Part shown: piece after piece, positions 44,800 through 54,979 of the stretch | Layout of the letters: each line of letters opens with the position of its first letter | Position numbering within the stretch: position 1 is the stretch's first letter | Origin: JACPYM01 sp963699175 | GTDB lineage: Bacteria; Acidobacteriota; Blastocatellia; RBC074 | NCBI GenBank assembly: GCA_963699175.1 | Contig: OY969418.1 | Span: forward strand, 2,232,001 to 2,296,000 | Reading direction: 5' to 3' | DNA length: 64,000 nt | Program-made: the position numbers and the translations under genes | Notes under the pieces: generated by a model | The model's database searches: none | Told to the model about the DNA's origin: nothing | Seen by the model: only the letters and a program-made list of their open reading frames with translations

Positions 44800-47043
44800 T
44801 TAACTTAGCACTAAAGAATTGACCAGTGCCTCGACTGTGTCCGGGTCAACCGGTTTGGTCAGGTGGTGATCGAAGCCCGCTTGCTCCGCCAAGCGCTGGT
44901 CTTCTGCTCGTCCGTAGCCGGTCAGCGCAATCAAGATAGTTTTCTGCATCTCCGGCCATTCGCGCAGCCGCCGCGCAACTTCATACCCGTCTATCCCTGG
45001 CAACCCGATGTCGAGCAAAACCACCTGCGGCTGAAACATCCGGGCAATGTCGAGGGCGGCCCGTCCGTCATGGGCAACCTGGACTTCATGCCCATCGAGC
45101 CGGAAGAGCAGCGCCATGCATGCGGCGGAATCCACACTGTCATCTACGACAAGGATGCGGCGACACGACGTGGGCGTGGGAGCGGGAGCGGCAGCGGCTA
45201 CCGCAGCAGTCTTACCTCTGAGGGCTGCTTTAGTCAGTCTGGGCAAGTGAACCACAAACTCGCTCCCCTGATTAGGCCCGGGGCTAAAGGCTTCCACGCG
45301 CCCGCTATGCATCTCGACCAGACTACGCACGAGCGCCAGCCCGATGCCTAAACCGCCTTCGGAACGGTCAAGTGACCGGTCTGCCTGGGTAAAAAGATCA
45401 AAGAGGTGTGGGAGCAGGGACGCCGAAATCCCCACTCCGTTATCCCGCACCCGCAGGAGGATCTCGAATTCCGACAGTTCGGCGGTCAGCCAGATCTGTC
45501 CGCCCTCCTCAGTGTACTTGGCCGCGTTGTTCAAGAGATTCGAGACGACTTGCGCCAGCCGCACCAGATCGCCTTCGAGCGGCATGGAATCCTGCGGAAG
45601 CGAGACATGCAACTGATGCCTGCGGGCCTCAATCAGTGGGCGGCTCGTCTCAAGCGCGCGGCCGATCACTGTCATAAGTTCAAGCTTTTCCTTGCGGAGC
45701 GTGATCTTGCCCTGGGTGATGCGCGCGGTGTCGAGTAGATCATCCACCAAACGCGTCAGGTGCGTCACCTGGCGGTCAATCACATCTCTGGCCTGCTGAA
45801 GCTGGGGCTCCGGGGGGCCGAGTCGTCGCAACACTTCGACGGCGCTGCGAATCGGGGCCAGCGGGTTGCGCAGTTCGTGCGCGAGCATAGCCAAGAATTC
45901 ATCCTTGCGCCGGTTGGCCTGCTTGAGCGCCTCCTCGGCCCGTTTGCGGTCGCTGATGTCACGCGTGAAGCAGCGGGTGTGGATGAACTGGCCGTCCACA
46001 CGATAGACGTTAGAGTCAATCAACACGTCTTTGATCGAGCCGTCTTTGCACAGCAGCCGCGCCTCGTAGCCATGTATCTGCTGGCCGTCGGTGAGGCATT
46101 GAAGGATGTCTGCGATCACCGGCGGGTCGGCGTGGAACTCCGCGATATGCCGGCCGATATACTCCTCGCGCGGATAGCCGAGCAGCTCCATCTCGGCCTG
46201 GTTCGCCCAGAGGATAGTTCCGTCCGGGCCAACCCAGTGCAGCCCGACGACGGCGTTCTCGACAAAATCGCTCAGCTCTTGCTGGCTGCGGCGCAATTGC
46301 TCCTCTGTCCGTTGGCGCTCGGCAATCTCGGCTTCAAGGGCTTGGGCCTTCTGCTGCAATTCTACGATCATGCGCAGGCGGTCGTCCGGCTCGGTCAGCG
46401 CCGTGTAGCTCTCGGCGGGGACGACGCGGGAGTGGGTTGAGCAGACGTGGCCGAATGGCGCGGCCACTCTTTCGCCGCCAAAGCCATCCATAGGGTAAGC
46501 GCAAAAGAGCACGAAGGGGTGCGTCTTTAGCAACTGGTTCCAGAGTTCCTCCAGTCCAATGGCCGATTCCTGGTTTCCTTCTGCCCAGAGCAAGGCGACC
46601 ATCTCCCCGAAAATCCGCACGCGGCGGTTGCCCTGCGCGGCCTGCTGGACGAGCGGCTCAATCACCTGAGTAAAGCGTCCAGGCTCGGGCGCTCCGTTTA
46701 CCATGAATTGTGCTAAGGTCTCTGCCGCGTCCAAGGCGACATACCGACCGGCCGCGCGAGCGGCGGCAACATCCAGCCCATAAGCCAACAATCGTTCGTC
46801 AAGCCCCTCACGGTGCGCTTCCGTAGCTACCACGATGCAGGCATCATCCGTAGCTAGTCCCGCACCGATAAAGTCACGCAGCGAGTTGAGCAGAAACGCG
46901 TCTGTTTCGTAGAACTGGACGAAGTGCTCGGCTTCCTGCGGCCCGCGCCCAAATTGGCGCGGCGTCAGCTCCACCGTCGTTGCTAGATCGTTGATTTGAG
47001 TTGCTTGCTGAAAAGACGCGCCGTTGCCGTTGGTGTGATCCAT
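44800..47043 (-). CDS. Hybrid histidine kinase with N-terminal MEDS domain: MEDS-PAS-HisKA-HATPase-receiver
   Basis: A 747-residue soluble protein. MEDS domain (about 35-210; HFVQFYETDAFLLNSLRDFI, FGEMVALLWAEGNQ, VLFCAYPMDGF), short coiled coil, PAS (about 245-370), HisKA with LAMLAHELRNPLAPI, HATPase with NLLNNAAKYTEEG and GLGIGLALV, and a receiver (about 625-745) with RRILVVDDS and VVLLDIGLPG. MEDS is the sensory domain named after DcmR and methanogen proteins. GAGGGG precedes the ATG. The long gaps to the neighbouring kinase genes suggest separate promoters. Confidence 0.93.
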   Translation of the reverse strand: MDHTNGNGASFQQATQINDLATTVELTPRQFGRGPQEAEHFVQFYETDAFLLNSLRDFIGAGLATDDACIVVATEAHREGLDERLLAYGLDVAAARAAGRYVALDAAETLAQFMVNGAPEPGRFTQVIEPLVQQAAQGNRRVRIFGEMVALLWAEGNQESAIGLEELWNQLLKTHPFVLFCAYPMDGFGGERVAAPFGHVCSTHSRVVPAESYTALTEPDDRLRMIVELQQKAQALEAEIAERQRTEEQLRRSQQELSDFVENAVVGLHWVGPDGTILWANQAEMELLGYPREEYIGRHIAEFHADPPVIADILQCLTDGQQIHGYEARLLCKDGSIKDVLIDSNVYRVDGQFIHTRCFTRDISDRKRAEEALKQANRRKDEFLAMLAHELRNPLAPIRSAVEVLRRLGPPEPQLQQARDVIDRQVTHLTRLVDDLLDTARITQGKITLRKEKLELMTVIGRALETSRPLIEARRHQLHVSLPQDSMPLEGDLVRLAQVVSNLLNNAAKYTEEGGQIWLTAELSEFEILLRVRDNGVGISASLLPHLFDLFTQADRSLDRSEGGLGIGLALVRSLVEMHSGRVEAFSPGPNQGSEFVVHLPRLTKAALRGKTAAVAAAAPAPTPTSCRRILVVDDSVDSAACMALLFRLDGHEVQVAHDGRAALDIARMFQPQVVLLDIGLPGIDGYEVARRLREWPEMQKTILIALTGYGRAEDQRLAEQAGFDHHLTKPVDPDTVEALVNSLVLS

Positions 47044-47343
47044 GAAAAACTTCCCCTCGAATCGTGCTTAGCGGGCTCATGTTTGCACACGCCACACGAA
47101 GAAAATCGCTCAAGTGCGAAATTGACTGATTACAGGAGGCGTGTTGTTCTTTGGGGAGATTCGACAACACTACGTTCGTCGAGGTCAGCGGCGCGTAGTA
47201 TTAAGCCCGTCCTGCTACTGTGTCTTTTTAGATCTAAACTTTACCGGCACAGTGTACGCCTGCTGCTTCAGGATTGACAGTTAGAAATTACACTTAACTT
47301 TTCCCTCGAGCGGCGTAGTTGCCTGCGCGTGTTAGCGCCGCCC
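47044..47343. other. Intergenic region between kinases
   Basis: Holds the leader of the kinase starting at 47043 and, at 47165-47177, the inverted copy of the 13-bp motif also found at 44735. No gene or strong terminator seen. Confidence 0.4.
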
Positions 47344-50300
47344 TTACCTGGGACGCCCGTGAGAACGTACCAGTCCGGCAATGATTGCCGACAGCTCTGT
47401 CGGCTCCACCGGCTTGGCCACATGGGTTTGGAAGCCTGACCGGAGCGCTTTCAGTCTATCTTCAGAGCGGGCATAAGCCGTCAGGGCAATGGCCGGCGTG
47501 TCGCCACCTTCTGCCGAACTGAGCGCCCGCACTTCCCGGATCAGCGCATAACCGTCCTGGCCGGGCATCCCGATGTCAGAGACGAGCACGTCGGGCCGCC
47601 ACTGTTTCAGCATTGTAAGCCCTTGGGCAACGTCAGCGGCGGCCCGCACTTCGGCGCCGCACTGCCGCAGAATGATCGTGAGCAATTCGCGCGCGTCCGC
47701 TTCATCGTCCACTACCAGCACACGCGCTCCGGCCAACTCAGTGTCGAGTTCCGCCGGCAGTTCCCCGGCTATCGCCTGGTGGAAACGCGGCGCGGGCGGC
47801 TGATCTAGCTGACTGCCCCCTTCGCGCATGACTGCCAGCGGGAGCCTCACGATAAACGTCGAGCCGAGGCCTGCGCCGGGACTTTCAGCGGCCACACTGC
47901 CGCCGTGAAGCTCCGTCAGGTGGCGCACGATGGCAAGCCCCAGACCCAAGCCACCGTAGGCGCGCGTGGTCGAGCTATCAGCCTGGCGGAAGCGCTCGAA
48001 CACGTAGGGCAGGAAGTCTTTGCTGATGCCTTGCCCGGTGTCGCTCACCCGCAGCTCAATGTGGGAGTTGATGCGTTCCAAACTGATCTGCACGCGCCCG
48101 CCCTTGGGCGTGAACTTGATGGCATTTGAGAGCAGGTTCCAGACGATTTGCTGCAGGCGTACTGCGTCGCCGAGCACGAGGTTCGCCTTGGTGTCGAGCA
48201 CCGTTTGCAGCCGCACCGAGCGCGTTTCAGCGGTCGGACGTAAGGCGTCTACCGCGCCTTCAATGACTTTGCCAATCTCAACCGGTGAGACGTCGAGCCG
48301 GATTTTTCCGGTGATGATGCGTGAGACGTCTAGAATGTCCTCGATGATCTGCTCCTGCGCCTTGGCGTTCCGCTCGATGGTCTCGACCGCGCGTGCGACG
48401 CTCTGCTCGTCCAGCCTGCCGCCGCGCAACATGCGCGACCAGCCGAAGATGGCGTTGAGCGGCGTACGCAGCTCATGCGAGACCGTAGCCAGAAACTCGT
48501 CCTTCAAGCGGTTGGCCGTCTCCGCCTCCTGGCGAGCTTTGCGCGCGGCTTCGTACAGGCGGGCGTTGTCCATCGCGATCGCCGCCTGCCCGGCCAGTCC
48601 CGTGACGATGCGCTCGTGCCGCTCGCTAAAGACGCCGGGACTTGAGTGTCCGAAGAATAGCCCACCAATGACCTCGCCGGAGCGGGAGACGACCGGCACG
48701 GCCAGATAACTGGTCACCGGCAAGTGACCTTTAGGCATGCCGTGATAAGGCGCGTTCTGCCCGTAACGGGGGTCCTGTTTCACATCGGCCAGGCGAATCA
48801 CCCCTTCACCGCGAAAGGTCGGGCCGAAGAGGCCGGTCGCGCGTGGCATCGGGAAGTTGGCAAAGCGCTCGCGCGGGACGCCGGAGAGCGTGTAGAGCAT
48901 GTAAGAGGCGCCGCGTTCGTCAAGCACGTTGTAGAAGAAGGAGCCGAACGCGGCGCCCGTGATCTCGGTGGCGGCATCGGTCAGCGATTGCACGAGCTTA
49001 TCTAAGTTGAGCTCGGCAGAAAGCATCTGGCCCACCCGATTGATTGTCTCCAGCGTTTCACGCTCTTCCTCAAGTTGCTCCTTTTCGTTTTTACGTTCGG
49101 TGATGTCTTGCACGATGCCGAGCATGCCCGTGACTTGGCCGTTCGCGTTGTAAGTAGCGCGGCCCTTGGCCGCCACCCAGACTTGCTGCCCGCCCGGCTG
49201 CATGACGCGGTACTCGATGTCGTAGTCGCTACGGTCGGCGACGGCCTGCTCAACCCCGAGCCGGGCAGCTTCCCGATCTTCTTCGTGCAGCAGCCCGCGC
49301 ATCTCAGTCCAGGTCATGACTGGGCCTGGCGCGATGCCGAAGATCTCCGCCGCGCGCTCGGAAAAGGTCACCACGTCCGTCGCGGCGTCCCAGCTCCAGT
49401 CCCCTAGGCGCGCGGACTTGAGCGCCAGGGTCAAGCGTTCAGCCCCTTCCTGCACTGCTCGCTCCGCCCGCTTTTGCTTAGTGACGTCACGCGCGATTTT
49501 TGAAGCCCCGACGATGCGCCCGCTGGCGTCCCTGATCGGCGAGATGGTCAAGGAGATGTCCAGCTCGGTGCCGTCCTTCCGGCGGCGTACCGTCTCGTAA
49601 TGCTCGATGCGTTCGCCGCGCCTGAGCCGCGAAAGAATCATCTCTTCTTCATGCTGTCGGTCATGCGGGATGATCATCAGGATGGATTGCCCAATCGCCT
49701 CTTCCGCCGTGTAGCCGAAGATCCGTTCCGCGCCTTTGTTCCAGCTTGTGATGACGCTCTCCAAAGTTTTGCCGACGATCGCGTCATCCGAAGACTCGAC
49801 GAGCGCCGCCAACAAGTTTTGTGTCTTCTCTACTTGGCGGAGTTCCTCATAAGCCAGCGCATTCTGGATGGCGATGGCGGCGAGGTGCGAGACTGCCAGC
49901 AGCTTTTCCTGGTCTGTTTCGGTAAAACCACGCCCGTCCTTTTTGTTGTGGATCTCAAAGAAGCCGAGTAAGGCTCCCTCAGCATTGAGAATTGGCGTGG
50001 AGAGGGCCGAACGGACGCCGAACTGCACGCAGAGTTCGTGCACGATCTGTGTGTCGGCGAGCGCGTCGTTGGTTAAGTAAGGCACCTTGTGCTGAATGAG
50101 CCAGCCCGGCAGTCCATGACCGGGCGGCCAGCAGTATTCGAGTGGCAAAGGTTGGCCCTTTTGAAAGTATTTTTGGCAGACCATGCCCTGTGGAGTGTAA
50201 AGCCCTGAAACCCCGCTCTCGGCCTCAACCAGGTTAATTGCCTCGCTCACGAGGCCATCCATCAAGGCCGTCAGGTCGTGTGTCGAGTTGAGTCTTGCGC

Positions 50301-50346
50301 TGATGCGCAGCAGTGTCCGGACGGTCTCTTTATCGTCAGCAGCCAT
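47344..50346 (-). CDS. Hybrid histidine kinase: GAF-PAS-PAS-GAF-HisKA-HATPase-receiver
   Basis: About 1000 residues with no membrane segment. GAF1 (about 15-170), PAS1 (about 180-300; SSDDAIVGKTLESVITSWNK), PAS2 (about 310-420), GAF2 (about 455-600; FGSFFYNVLDERG, GVIRLADVKQDPRYG), HisKA with FLATVSHELRTPLNAIFG, HATPase with NLLSNAIKFTPKG and GLGLGLAIV, and a receiver (about 880-995) with ARVLVVDDE and VLVSDIGMPG. GAGGAG before the ATG at 50346 decides the start; the frame is open from 50391. GAF2 is nearly the same module as one in the kinase at 51486. Confidence 0.93.
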   Translation of the reverse strand: MAADDKETVRTLLRISARLNSTHDLTALMDGLVSEAINLVEAESGVSGLYTPQGMVCQKYFQKGQPLPLEYCWPPGHGLPGWLIQHKVPYLTNDALADTQIVHELCVQFGVRSALSTPILNAEGALLGFFEIHNKKDGRGFTETDQEKLLAVSHLAAIAIQNALAYEELRQVEKTQNLLAALVESSDDAIVGKTLESVITSWNKGAERIFGYTAEEAIGQSILMIIPHDRQHEEEMILSRLRRGERIEHYETVRRRKDGTELDISLTISPIRDASGRIVGASKIARDVTKQKRAERAVQEGAERLTLALKSARLGDWSWDAATDVVTFSERAAEIFGIAPGPVMTWTEMRGLLHEEDREAARLGVEQAVADRSDYDIEYRVMQPGGQQVWVAAKGRATYNANGQVTGMLGIVQDITERKNEKEQLEEERETLETINRVGQMLSAELNLDKLVQSLTDAATEITGAAFGSFFYNVLDERGASYMLYTLSGVPRERFANFPMPRATGLFGPTFRGEGVIRLADVKQDPRYGQNAPYHGMPKGHLPVTSYLAVPVVSRSGEVIGGLFFGHSSPGVFSERHERIVTGLAGQAAIAMDNARLYEAARKARQEAETANRLKDEFLATVSHELRTPLNAIFGWSRMLRGGRLDEQSVARAVETIERNAKAQEQIIEDILDVSRIITGKIRLDVSPVEIGKVIEGAVDALRPTAETRSVRLQTVLDTKANLVLGDAVRLQQIVWNLLSNAIKFTPKGGRVQISLERINSHIELRVSDTGQGISKDFLPYVFERFRQADSSTTRAYGGLGLGLAIVRHLTELHGGSVAAESPGAGLGSTFIVRLPLAVMREGGSQLDQPPAPRFHQAIAGELPAELDTELAGARVLVVDDEADARELLTIILRQCGAEVRAAADVAQGLTMLKQWRPDVLVSDIGMPGQDGYALIREVRALSSAEGGDTPAIALTAYARSEDRLKALRSGFQTHVAKPVEPTELSAIIAGLVRSHGRPR

Positions 50347-50677
50347 TCTACTCCTCGTTGTGCCCGGCCTACTGGGAAGCTCAGGTACCACATACAGTCT
50401 TTTATAGAAGAGGGTGGATTTAGAAGACTATGACAAGGGGAGTTAAAGGGGGTGTTTGAAATAAGCCAATTTGGGTTCTGTTGATTCCTTCGCACTGCTC
50501 TAAAGCTAACTATTTCCCGGCAGGTCTAGTCAAGCGCAATACAGACAATTTGCATAATAAGTTACTCCTCTAGAGGACACTCATAAATCTCATAGAGCAC
50601 GTCTAACCCTAGGCGCAATTGCGCGCCTGTCTGACCGGGGCCACCTATGCTATGATCAGCCAATCGGAGGATCACAA
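50347..50677. other. Divergent intergenic region between kinase 3 and the MEDS gene
   Basis: A divergent promoter region. It holds two short palindromes, TCCTCTAGAGGA (50566-50577) and AGGCGC-AATT-GCGCGCCT near 50613-50630. No gene supported. Promoters are not clear enough to place. Confidence 0.4.
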
Positions 50678-51274
50678 ATGGGTAACGTTAGTGACTGGCA
50701 GCGAAACAAGACCAATATCTTCTGGGGTGAGATGGCCCCATGTGAACACGCCGTTCAAATCTATGAAAATGACGGAGCTTTCCTGGAGGTGCTGGAGGAG
50801 TTTGTCAGCGGGGGCCTGCAGATGGGTGAGAGTGTCATCGTCATCGCAACACCAGCGCATCGGGACGCGCTGGAAGACCGGCTTTGCCAACAGGGTTTGG
50901 ATTTGGAGGCTGCCCGCTCACAGGATCAATACATACCGCTTGATGCTGAAGAAGCTCTGTCGAAGTTTATGGTTAATGGCTGGCCAGATGAGACTCTCTT
51001 CAAGCAGCTAGTCAACCAACTGCTGGTACGCGCCCGCAAAAACGGGCAGGTGCGAGCCTTCGGTGAGATGGTCGCGCTCCTCTGGGCAAAAGGTCAGAAT
51101 GCTGCCACGGTCGGGCTGGAACATCTGTGGAGTAGATTTTGCGAAGAGGAAGCTTTCTGCCTGTTTTGTGCCTACCCGAAAAGCGGCTTTACGCGAGATG
51201 CAGATGCCTCGATCAGGGAGATATGCACGACCCATTCTAGAGTAATTGCAAGTAGCAACCCCGCACCTTGTTAG
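50678..51274 (+). CDS. Stand-alone MEDS domain protein
   Basis: A 198-residue soluble protein consisting of one MEDS domain: HAVQIYENDGAFLEVLEEFV, GGLQMGESVIVIATPAHRDA, FGEMVALLWAKGQN, FCLFCAYPKSGF, and a C-terminal THSRVI. It closely resembles the N-terminal domain of the kinase at 44800 but has no output domain, so it may act in trans. GGAGG precedes the ATG with 7-8 bp spacing. It is the only plus-strand gene in the kinase block and is divergent from the kinase ending at 50346. Confidence 0.88.
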   Translation: MGNVSDWQRNKTNIFWGEMAPCEHAVQIYENDGAFLEVLEEFVSGGLQMGESVIVIATPAHRDALEDRLCQQGLDLEAARSQDQYIPLDAEEALSKFMVNGWPDETLFKQLVNQLLVRARKNGQVRAFGEMVALLWAKGQNAATVGLEHLWSRFCEEEAFCLFCAYPKSGFTRDADASIREICTTHSRVIASSNPAPC

Positions 51275-51485
51275 GTAGTCTTTCAGAAATCCGGCCTCAG
51301 CCAAAATAATGCATGAGTGAAATTCTCTTTAGTCTAACGTTTACCGGGGATGAGAAAGATTAGCCCAATCCCTGGCGACTCGAACAAATTGCGGAAGGTG
51401 TCGAAACGCTGCATGCCGGGCGTTAGGCGAGGCCTTTGGTCAAGTGGCATCATTGTCAGACCCAGTCAAGGGAGGCAGGACGGCG

Positions 51486-54400
51486 TCAGATTGTGGGCAG
51501 CTCAGCTAACAGCGCCTCAATTTTCGCTGGGTCTACCGGCTTCACTAGATGACGGTCGAAGCCTGCCTCCTGCGTCCGCCGCCGGTCGTCCTCCGATCCC
51601 CAGCCGGTCAAGGCCACCAGCATCGGCTGCTTGCCCCACGGCTCCTGCCGGATGCGGTGTGCCGCCTCGTACCCATTCATTTTCGGCATCCCGATGTCCA
51701 TCAGAATAAGGTCGGGCCGGAATTCTGCGGCGGCTACGATGCCAGTTTCACCGTCGTGCGCCGTGCGTACTTCATTCCCCATCATCTCCAGCATCGTTGC
51801 CATCCAGCCAATTGAGTCTTCGTTGTCATCCACGACTAGAATGCGATACTGTGCCCTATTAGGTAGCGCGGCTTCCTCACTTTGCTCAAGCAGTGGTTTG
51901 GCCGCTTTCCTTTCTACCAGGAGGGGCAGCCGAATGACGAACTCGCTGCCGTGGCCTGGGCCCTCGCTGCGGGCGGCAATTGTGCCGCCGTGCATCTCCA
52001 CCAACCCCTTGACCAGGGACAAGCCGATCCCTAAACCGCCTTGCGCTTTTTCCAAGGCGGTGTCTACTTGCGAGAACATGTCAAAGATGCGCGGCAAATG
52101 ACTCGCCGGAATGCCGATGCCAGTGTCCTTAACATTGATGACAATTTCCTCTTCCTCTTGCACGGTGGTCAGCCAGATGTGCCCGGCCCTTTCACTATAC
52201 TTGGCCGCGTTGTTCAGCAGGTTTTGCAGTACCTGTGTCAGCCGTGTGGCGTCCGCTTCCAGATACACTGGCGTCGGCGGCAGCTTAACGATCAATTCAT
52301 GGCCTTGCTGATCAATCAGCGGGCGGCTCGCCTCTACAGCGTTTTGCACCAGGGCGGCCAGTTCCACCCGTTCCTTGCGCAGTTCCAGTTTACCCCGCGT
52401 GATGCGGCTCACATCGAGCAAATCATCCACCAGCCGCACCATGTGACTTAACTGCCGATCCATCATCAGGCGGGCGTTCTCGGCGACTGTCGGGTCGTCC
52501 TTTGCCATCTTAAGAACATGTAGCCCGGTGCGGATCGGCGCCAGCGGATTGCGCAGTTCGTGCGCCAGCGTCGCCAGGAATTCGTCCTTGCGCCGATCCG
52601 CTTCCTGCAAGGTGCGATACAGATTGGCATTCTCGATGGCGATGGCCGCCCGCCGCCCCAGATCTTCTGCCGCGCGCAAATCATCCTGATTATAACGACG
52701 CCCAGATTCCGCCGTCACAAACGTCAGCATGCCCAGCGTCTTGCCCTTTGACTGAATCGGCACGCAAAGATAAGACTGCAACCCCAACGCGCGCATAATA
52801 CGCAGATGTTCATCATCCCATGCAAGTTCCGCCAAGAGCGAATCCGGGATCTCCTCGACTATCTCTGACTTCCCGCTGCGCGCCACATATGACACGCCGT
52901 GCGGATCGTTCGGGTGCGGCGGATAGCGCTCCATCAGTTCGTGCGCCAAGCGCACTTTGGCCGGGTCGGTATGTTTCACCGCCAGCCGTTGTAGGCTGCT
53001 ATCGGGATTGATGAGATCCACCGCACACCAGTCGGCAAACTCCGGTACCGCGATACTCGCCACCTTCTGCAAGGTGCTTTTATAGTCAGTCAATTCCGCG
53101 AAATCGGCGCTGGCTTGCGCCAGGAAGCGCGCCCGCTGCTCGCTCTGGCGCAAGGCGGCTTCGGTGCGCTTCACCTCATCAATATCCGTGTTAGTCCCGA
53201 ACCACTGAACGATCTGCCCCGCTTGATTGCGTTGTGGCATGACACGGGTCAGAAAGGGCCGAAACACACCGTCCGCGCCGCGCAAGGGGAAGACCATCTC
53301 AAAGGGGGTGCCGGTGTCGAGGGAAGCCTGCCAGCGATCCAGCACTTGCGGCAGCACCGCCGGGTCGTGGACGCTCTGCCAGCCCCAGCCCTCCATCTCT
53401 TGCGGCGTAGTGCCGGTGTACTCGTACCAGCGGCGGTTGTACCAATGGATGTAGCCATCAGGACCAGCCATCCACGCCAATTGAGGAATGGATTCGGCCA
53501 GCGTGAAGAACTGCGCCTGTTGCTCCGCTAGTTTCGTTTCCGCCTGCTTGCGCTCCGTAATATCTTGGGCATAGACCGCGAGCCCCTCATTGGATGGGTA
53601 GGCGCGAATGTCGAGCCAGCTCTTGAGCGGCGGATAAAAGAACTCATATTCGACCGGAACCTGCTCTTTGACCGCGTGTTGAAACCGCTCGTAAACCTCG
53701 GAGTCAACCAAAGCAGGAACAATGTCCCAAAGATTCTTGCCTAGTACCTCCGAGCCGGGTATTTGCAGGCGTAGTAAAAGTGCTTCCGCTTCACCATTCA
53801 AATAAGTAAAACGCCACTCTTTGTCGAAGGCAATAAAGCTATCAGTAATGCTTTCAAGAATGTTGACGACCTGTTTTTGCGCGGCTTGCGCCTCAGCCCG
53901 CTCGCGCTGCGACAGTTCAAAAAGATGCGCGTTATCCATGGCGATGGCTGCTTGTGCGGCAATCCCCACAATGATGCGCTCGTGGCGCTCGGTGAAAACG
54001 CCTGGTTCGGGGTGACCGAAGAAAAGTCCGCCCAGCACCTCACCCGAACGCGAGATGACCGGAACGGCCAGATAACTCGTCACGGGTAAATGACCGACGG
54101 GCATGCCGTAGTAAGGAGAATTTTTGCCATAGCGGGGGTCTTGCTTTACATCCGCCAGACGAATCACGCCCTCGCCGCGAAATGTCGGGCCAAAAATATC
54201 GGTGTTGCGCGGCATAGGAAAATGCGCAAACGCTTCGCGGGGTACCCCCGACAGTGTGTAGAGCAGATAGGATTCACCACGCTCATCCACGACGTTATAG
54301 AAGAAAGAGCCGAACTTCGCACCGGTCAGTTCCGTCGCCGCATCGGTCAGAGCCTGCACCAGTTTTGACTGGTCAAGTTCTGCCGACAAAGTTTGCCCGA

Positions 54401-54977
54401 TACGGTTGATTGTCTCGACCACTTCGGTTTGTTCGCGCAGGCGGATCTCTGCCTGTTCGCGCTGGCTTGCGACTTGTGCGCTTTTGAGCGCTATGGCCGC
54501 TTGATTTGCCGCGACGCTTAGGAGAAGGGTTTCTGTTACAGTTGGAAAGTCTACCCGCCCGGAGCCAGCCACGACCAATCCCGCCTCTTCTTGAAGGCCA
54601 AGCGAAAAGCGCGTGAGGTTTACCTTTCCTCCTCCAATCGGATTGGGCACAGTGACGGGTGGGATAAAGGGATCGGAAGTCAGGCAGGATGCGAGTGCTC
54701 GGCCAACGTCCTCTGGCTGAAGAGAAGGCTGGTACTGCGCAAGGCGCAAGACCTCGATGGGTTGTGCACTTGCATCGTCCTTCAGCCGCACATAGATAAA
54801 ATCCAGACGCAAGATGCCAAACAGTGCCTCAAGCAGAGTTTCAATAATTTGAGGTGGCTGGCGCCCGCTCCACATCGCCGGTAGCGCCAGCAAACTGAGA
54901 AGATCATTGATGCAGTTGCGCAGTTGGCGAAGCTCATCAACTTTCTCTGCTGCGCTATCTGTCGTCTCTCCCTGCAT
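51486..54977 (-). CDS. Hybrid histidine kinase: GAF-GAF-PAS-PAS-GAF-HisKA-HATPase-receiver
   Basis: A 1163-residue soluble protein. A divergent GAF-like region (about 20-180), GAF (about 195-350; FGSFFYNVVDERG), PAS (about 370-480), PAS_3-type (about 485-610; YIHWYNRRWYEYTGT), GAF (about 630-790; ADWCAVDLINPD), HisKA with LATLAHELRNPLAPI, HATPase with NLLNNAAKYSERAG and GLGIGLSLV, and a receiver (about 1040-1160) with YRILVVDDN and LILMDIGMP. It starts two bases after the TAA of the upstream MEDS gene, with the SD (GGAG) inside that gene. This makes the pair a coupled sensor-kinase operon and makes the TGA at 55160 important. Confidence 0.93.
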   Translation of the reverse strand: MQGETTDSAAEKVDELRQLRNCINDLLSLLALPAMWSGRQPPQIIETLLEALFGILRLDFIYVRLKDDASAQPIEVLRLAQYQPSLQPEDVGRALASCLTSDPFIPPVTVPNPIGGGKVNLTRFSLGLQEEAGLVVAGSGRVDFPTVTETLLLSVAANQAAIALKSAQVASQREQAEIRLREQTEVVETINRIGQTLSAELDQSKLVQALTDAATELTGAKFGSFFYNVVDERGESYLLYTLSGVPREAFAHFPMPRNTDIFGPTFRGEGVIRLADVKQDPRYGKNSPYYGMPVGHLPVTSYLAVPVISRSGEVLGGLFFGHPEPGVFTERHERIIVGIAAQAAIAMDNAHLFELSQRERAEAQAAQKQVVNILESITDSFIAFDKEWRFTYLNGEAEALLLRLQIPGSEVLGKNLWDIVPALVDSEVYERFQHAVKEQVPVEYEFFYPPLKSWLDIRAYPSNEGLAVYAQDITERKQAETKLAEQQAQFFTLAESIPQLAWMAGPDGYIHWYNRRWYEYTGTTPQEMEGWGWQSVHDPAVLPQVLDRWQASLDTGTPFEMVFPLRGADGVFRPFLTRVMPQRNQAGQIVQWFGTNTDIDEVKRTEAALRQSEQRARFLAQASADFAELTDYKSTLQKVASIAVPEFADWCAVDLINPDSSLQRLAVKHTDPAKVRLAHELMERYPPHPNDPHGVSYVARSGKSEIVEEIPDSLLAELAWDDEHLRIMRALGLQSYLCVPIQSKGKTLGMLTFVTAESGRRYNQDDLRAAEDLGRRAAIAIENANLYRTLQEADRRKDEFLATLAHELRNPLAPIRTGLHVLKMAKDDPTVAENARLMMDRQLSHMVRLVDDLLDVSRITRGKLELRKERVELAALVQNAVEASRPLIDQQGHELIVKLPPTPVYLEADATRLTQVLQNLLNNAAKYSERAGHIWLTTVQEEEEIVINVKDTGIGIPASHLPRIFDMFSQVDTALEKAQGGLGIGLSLVKGLVEMHGGTIAARSEGPGHGSEFVIRLPLLVERKAAKPLLEQSEEAALPNRAQYRILVVDDNEDSIGWMATMLEMMGNEVRTAHDGETGIVAAAEFRPDLILMDIGMPKMNGYEAAHRIRQEPWGKQPMLVALTGWGSEDDRRRTQEAGFDRHLVKPVDPAKIEALLAELPTI

Positions 54978-54979
54978 AT

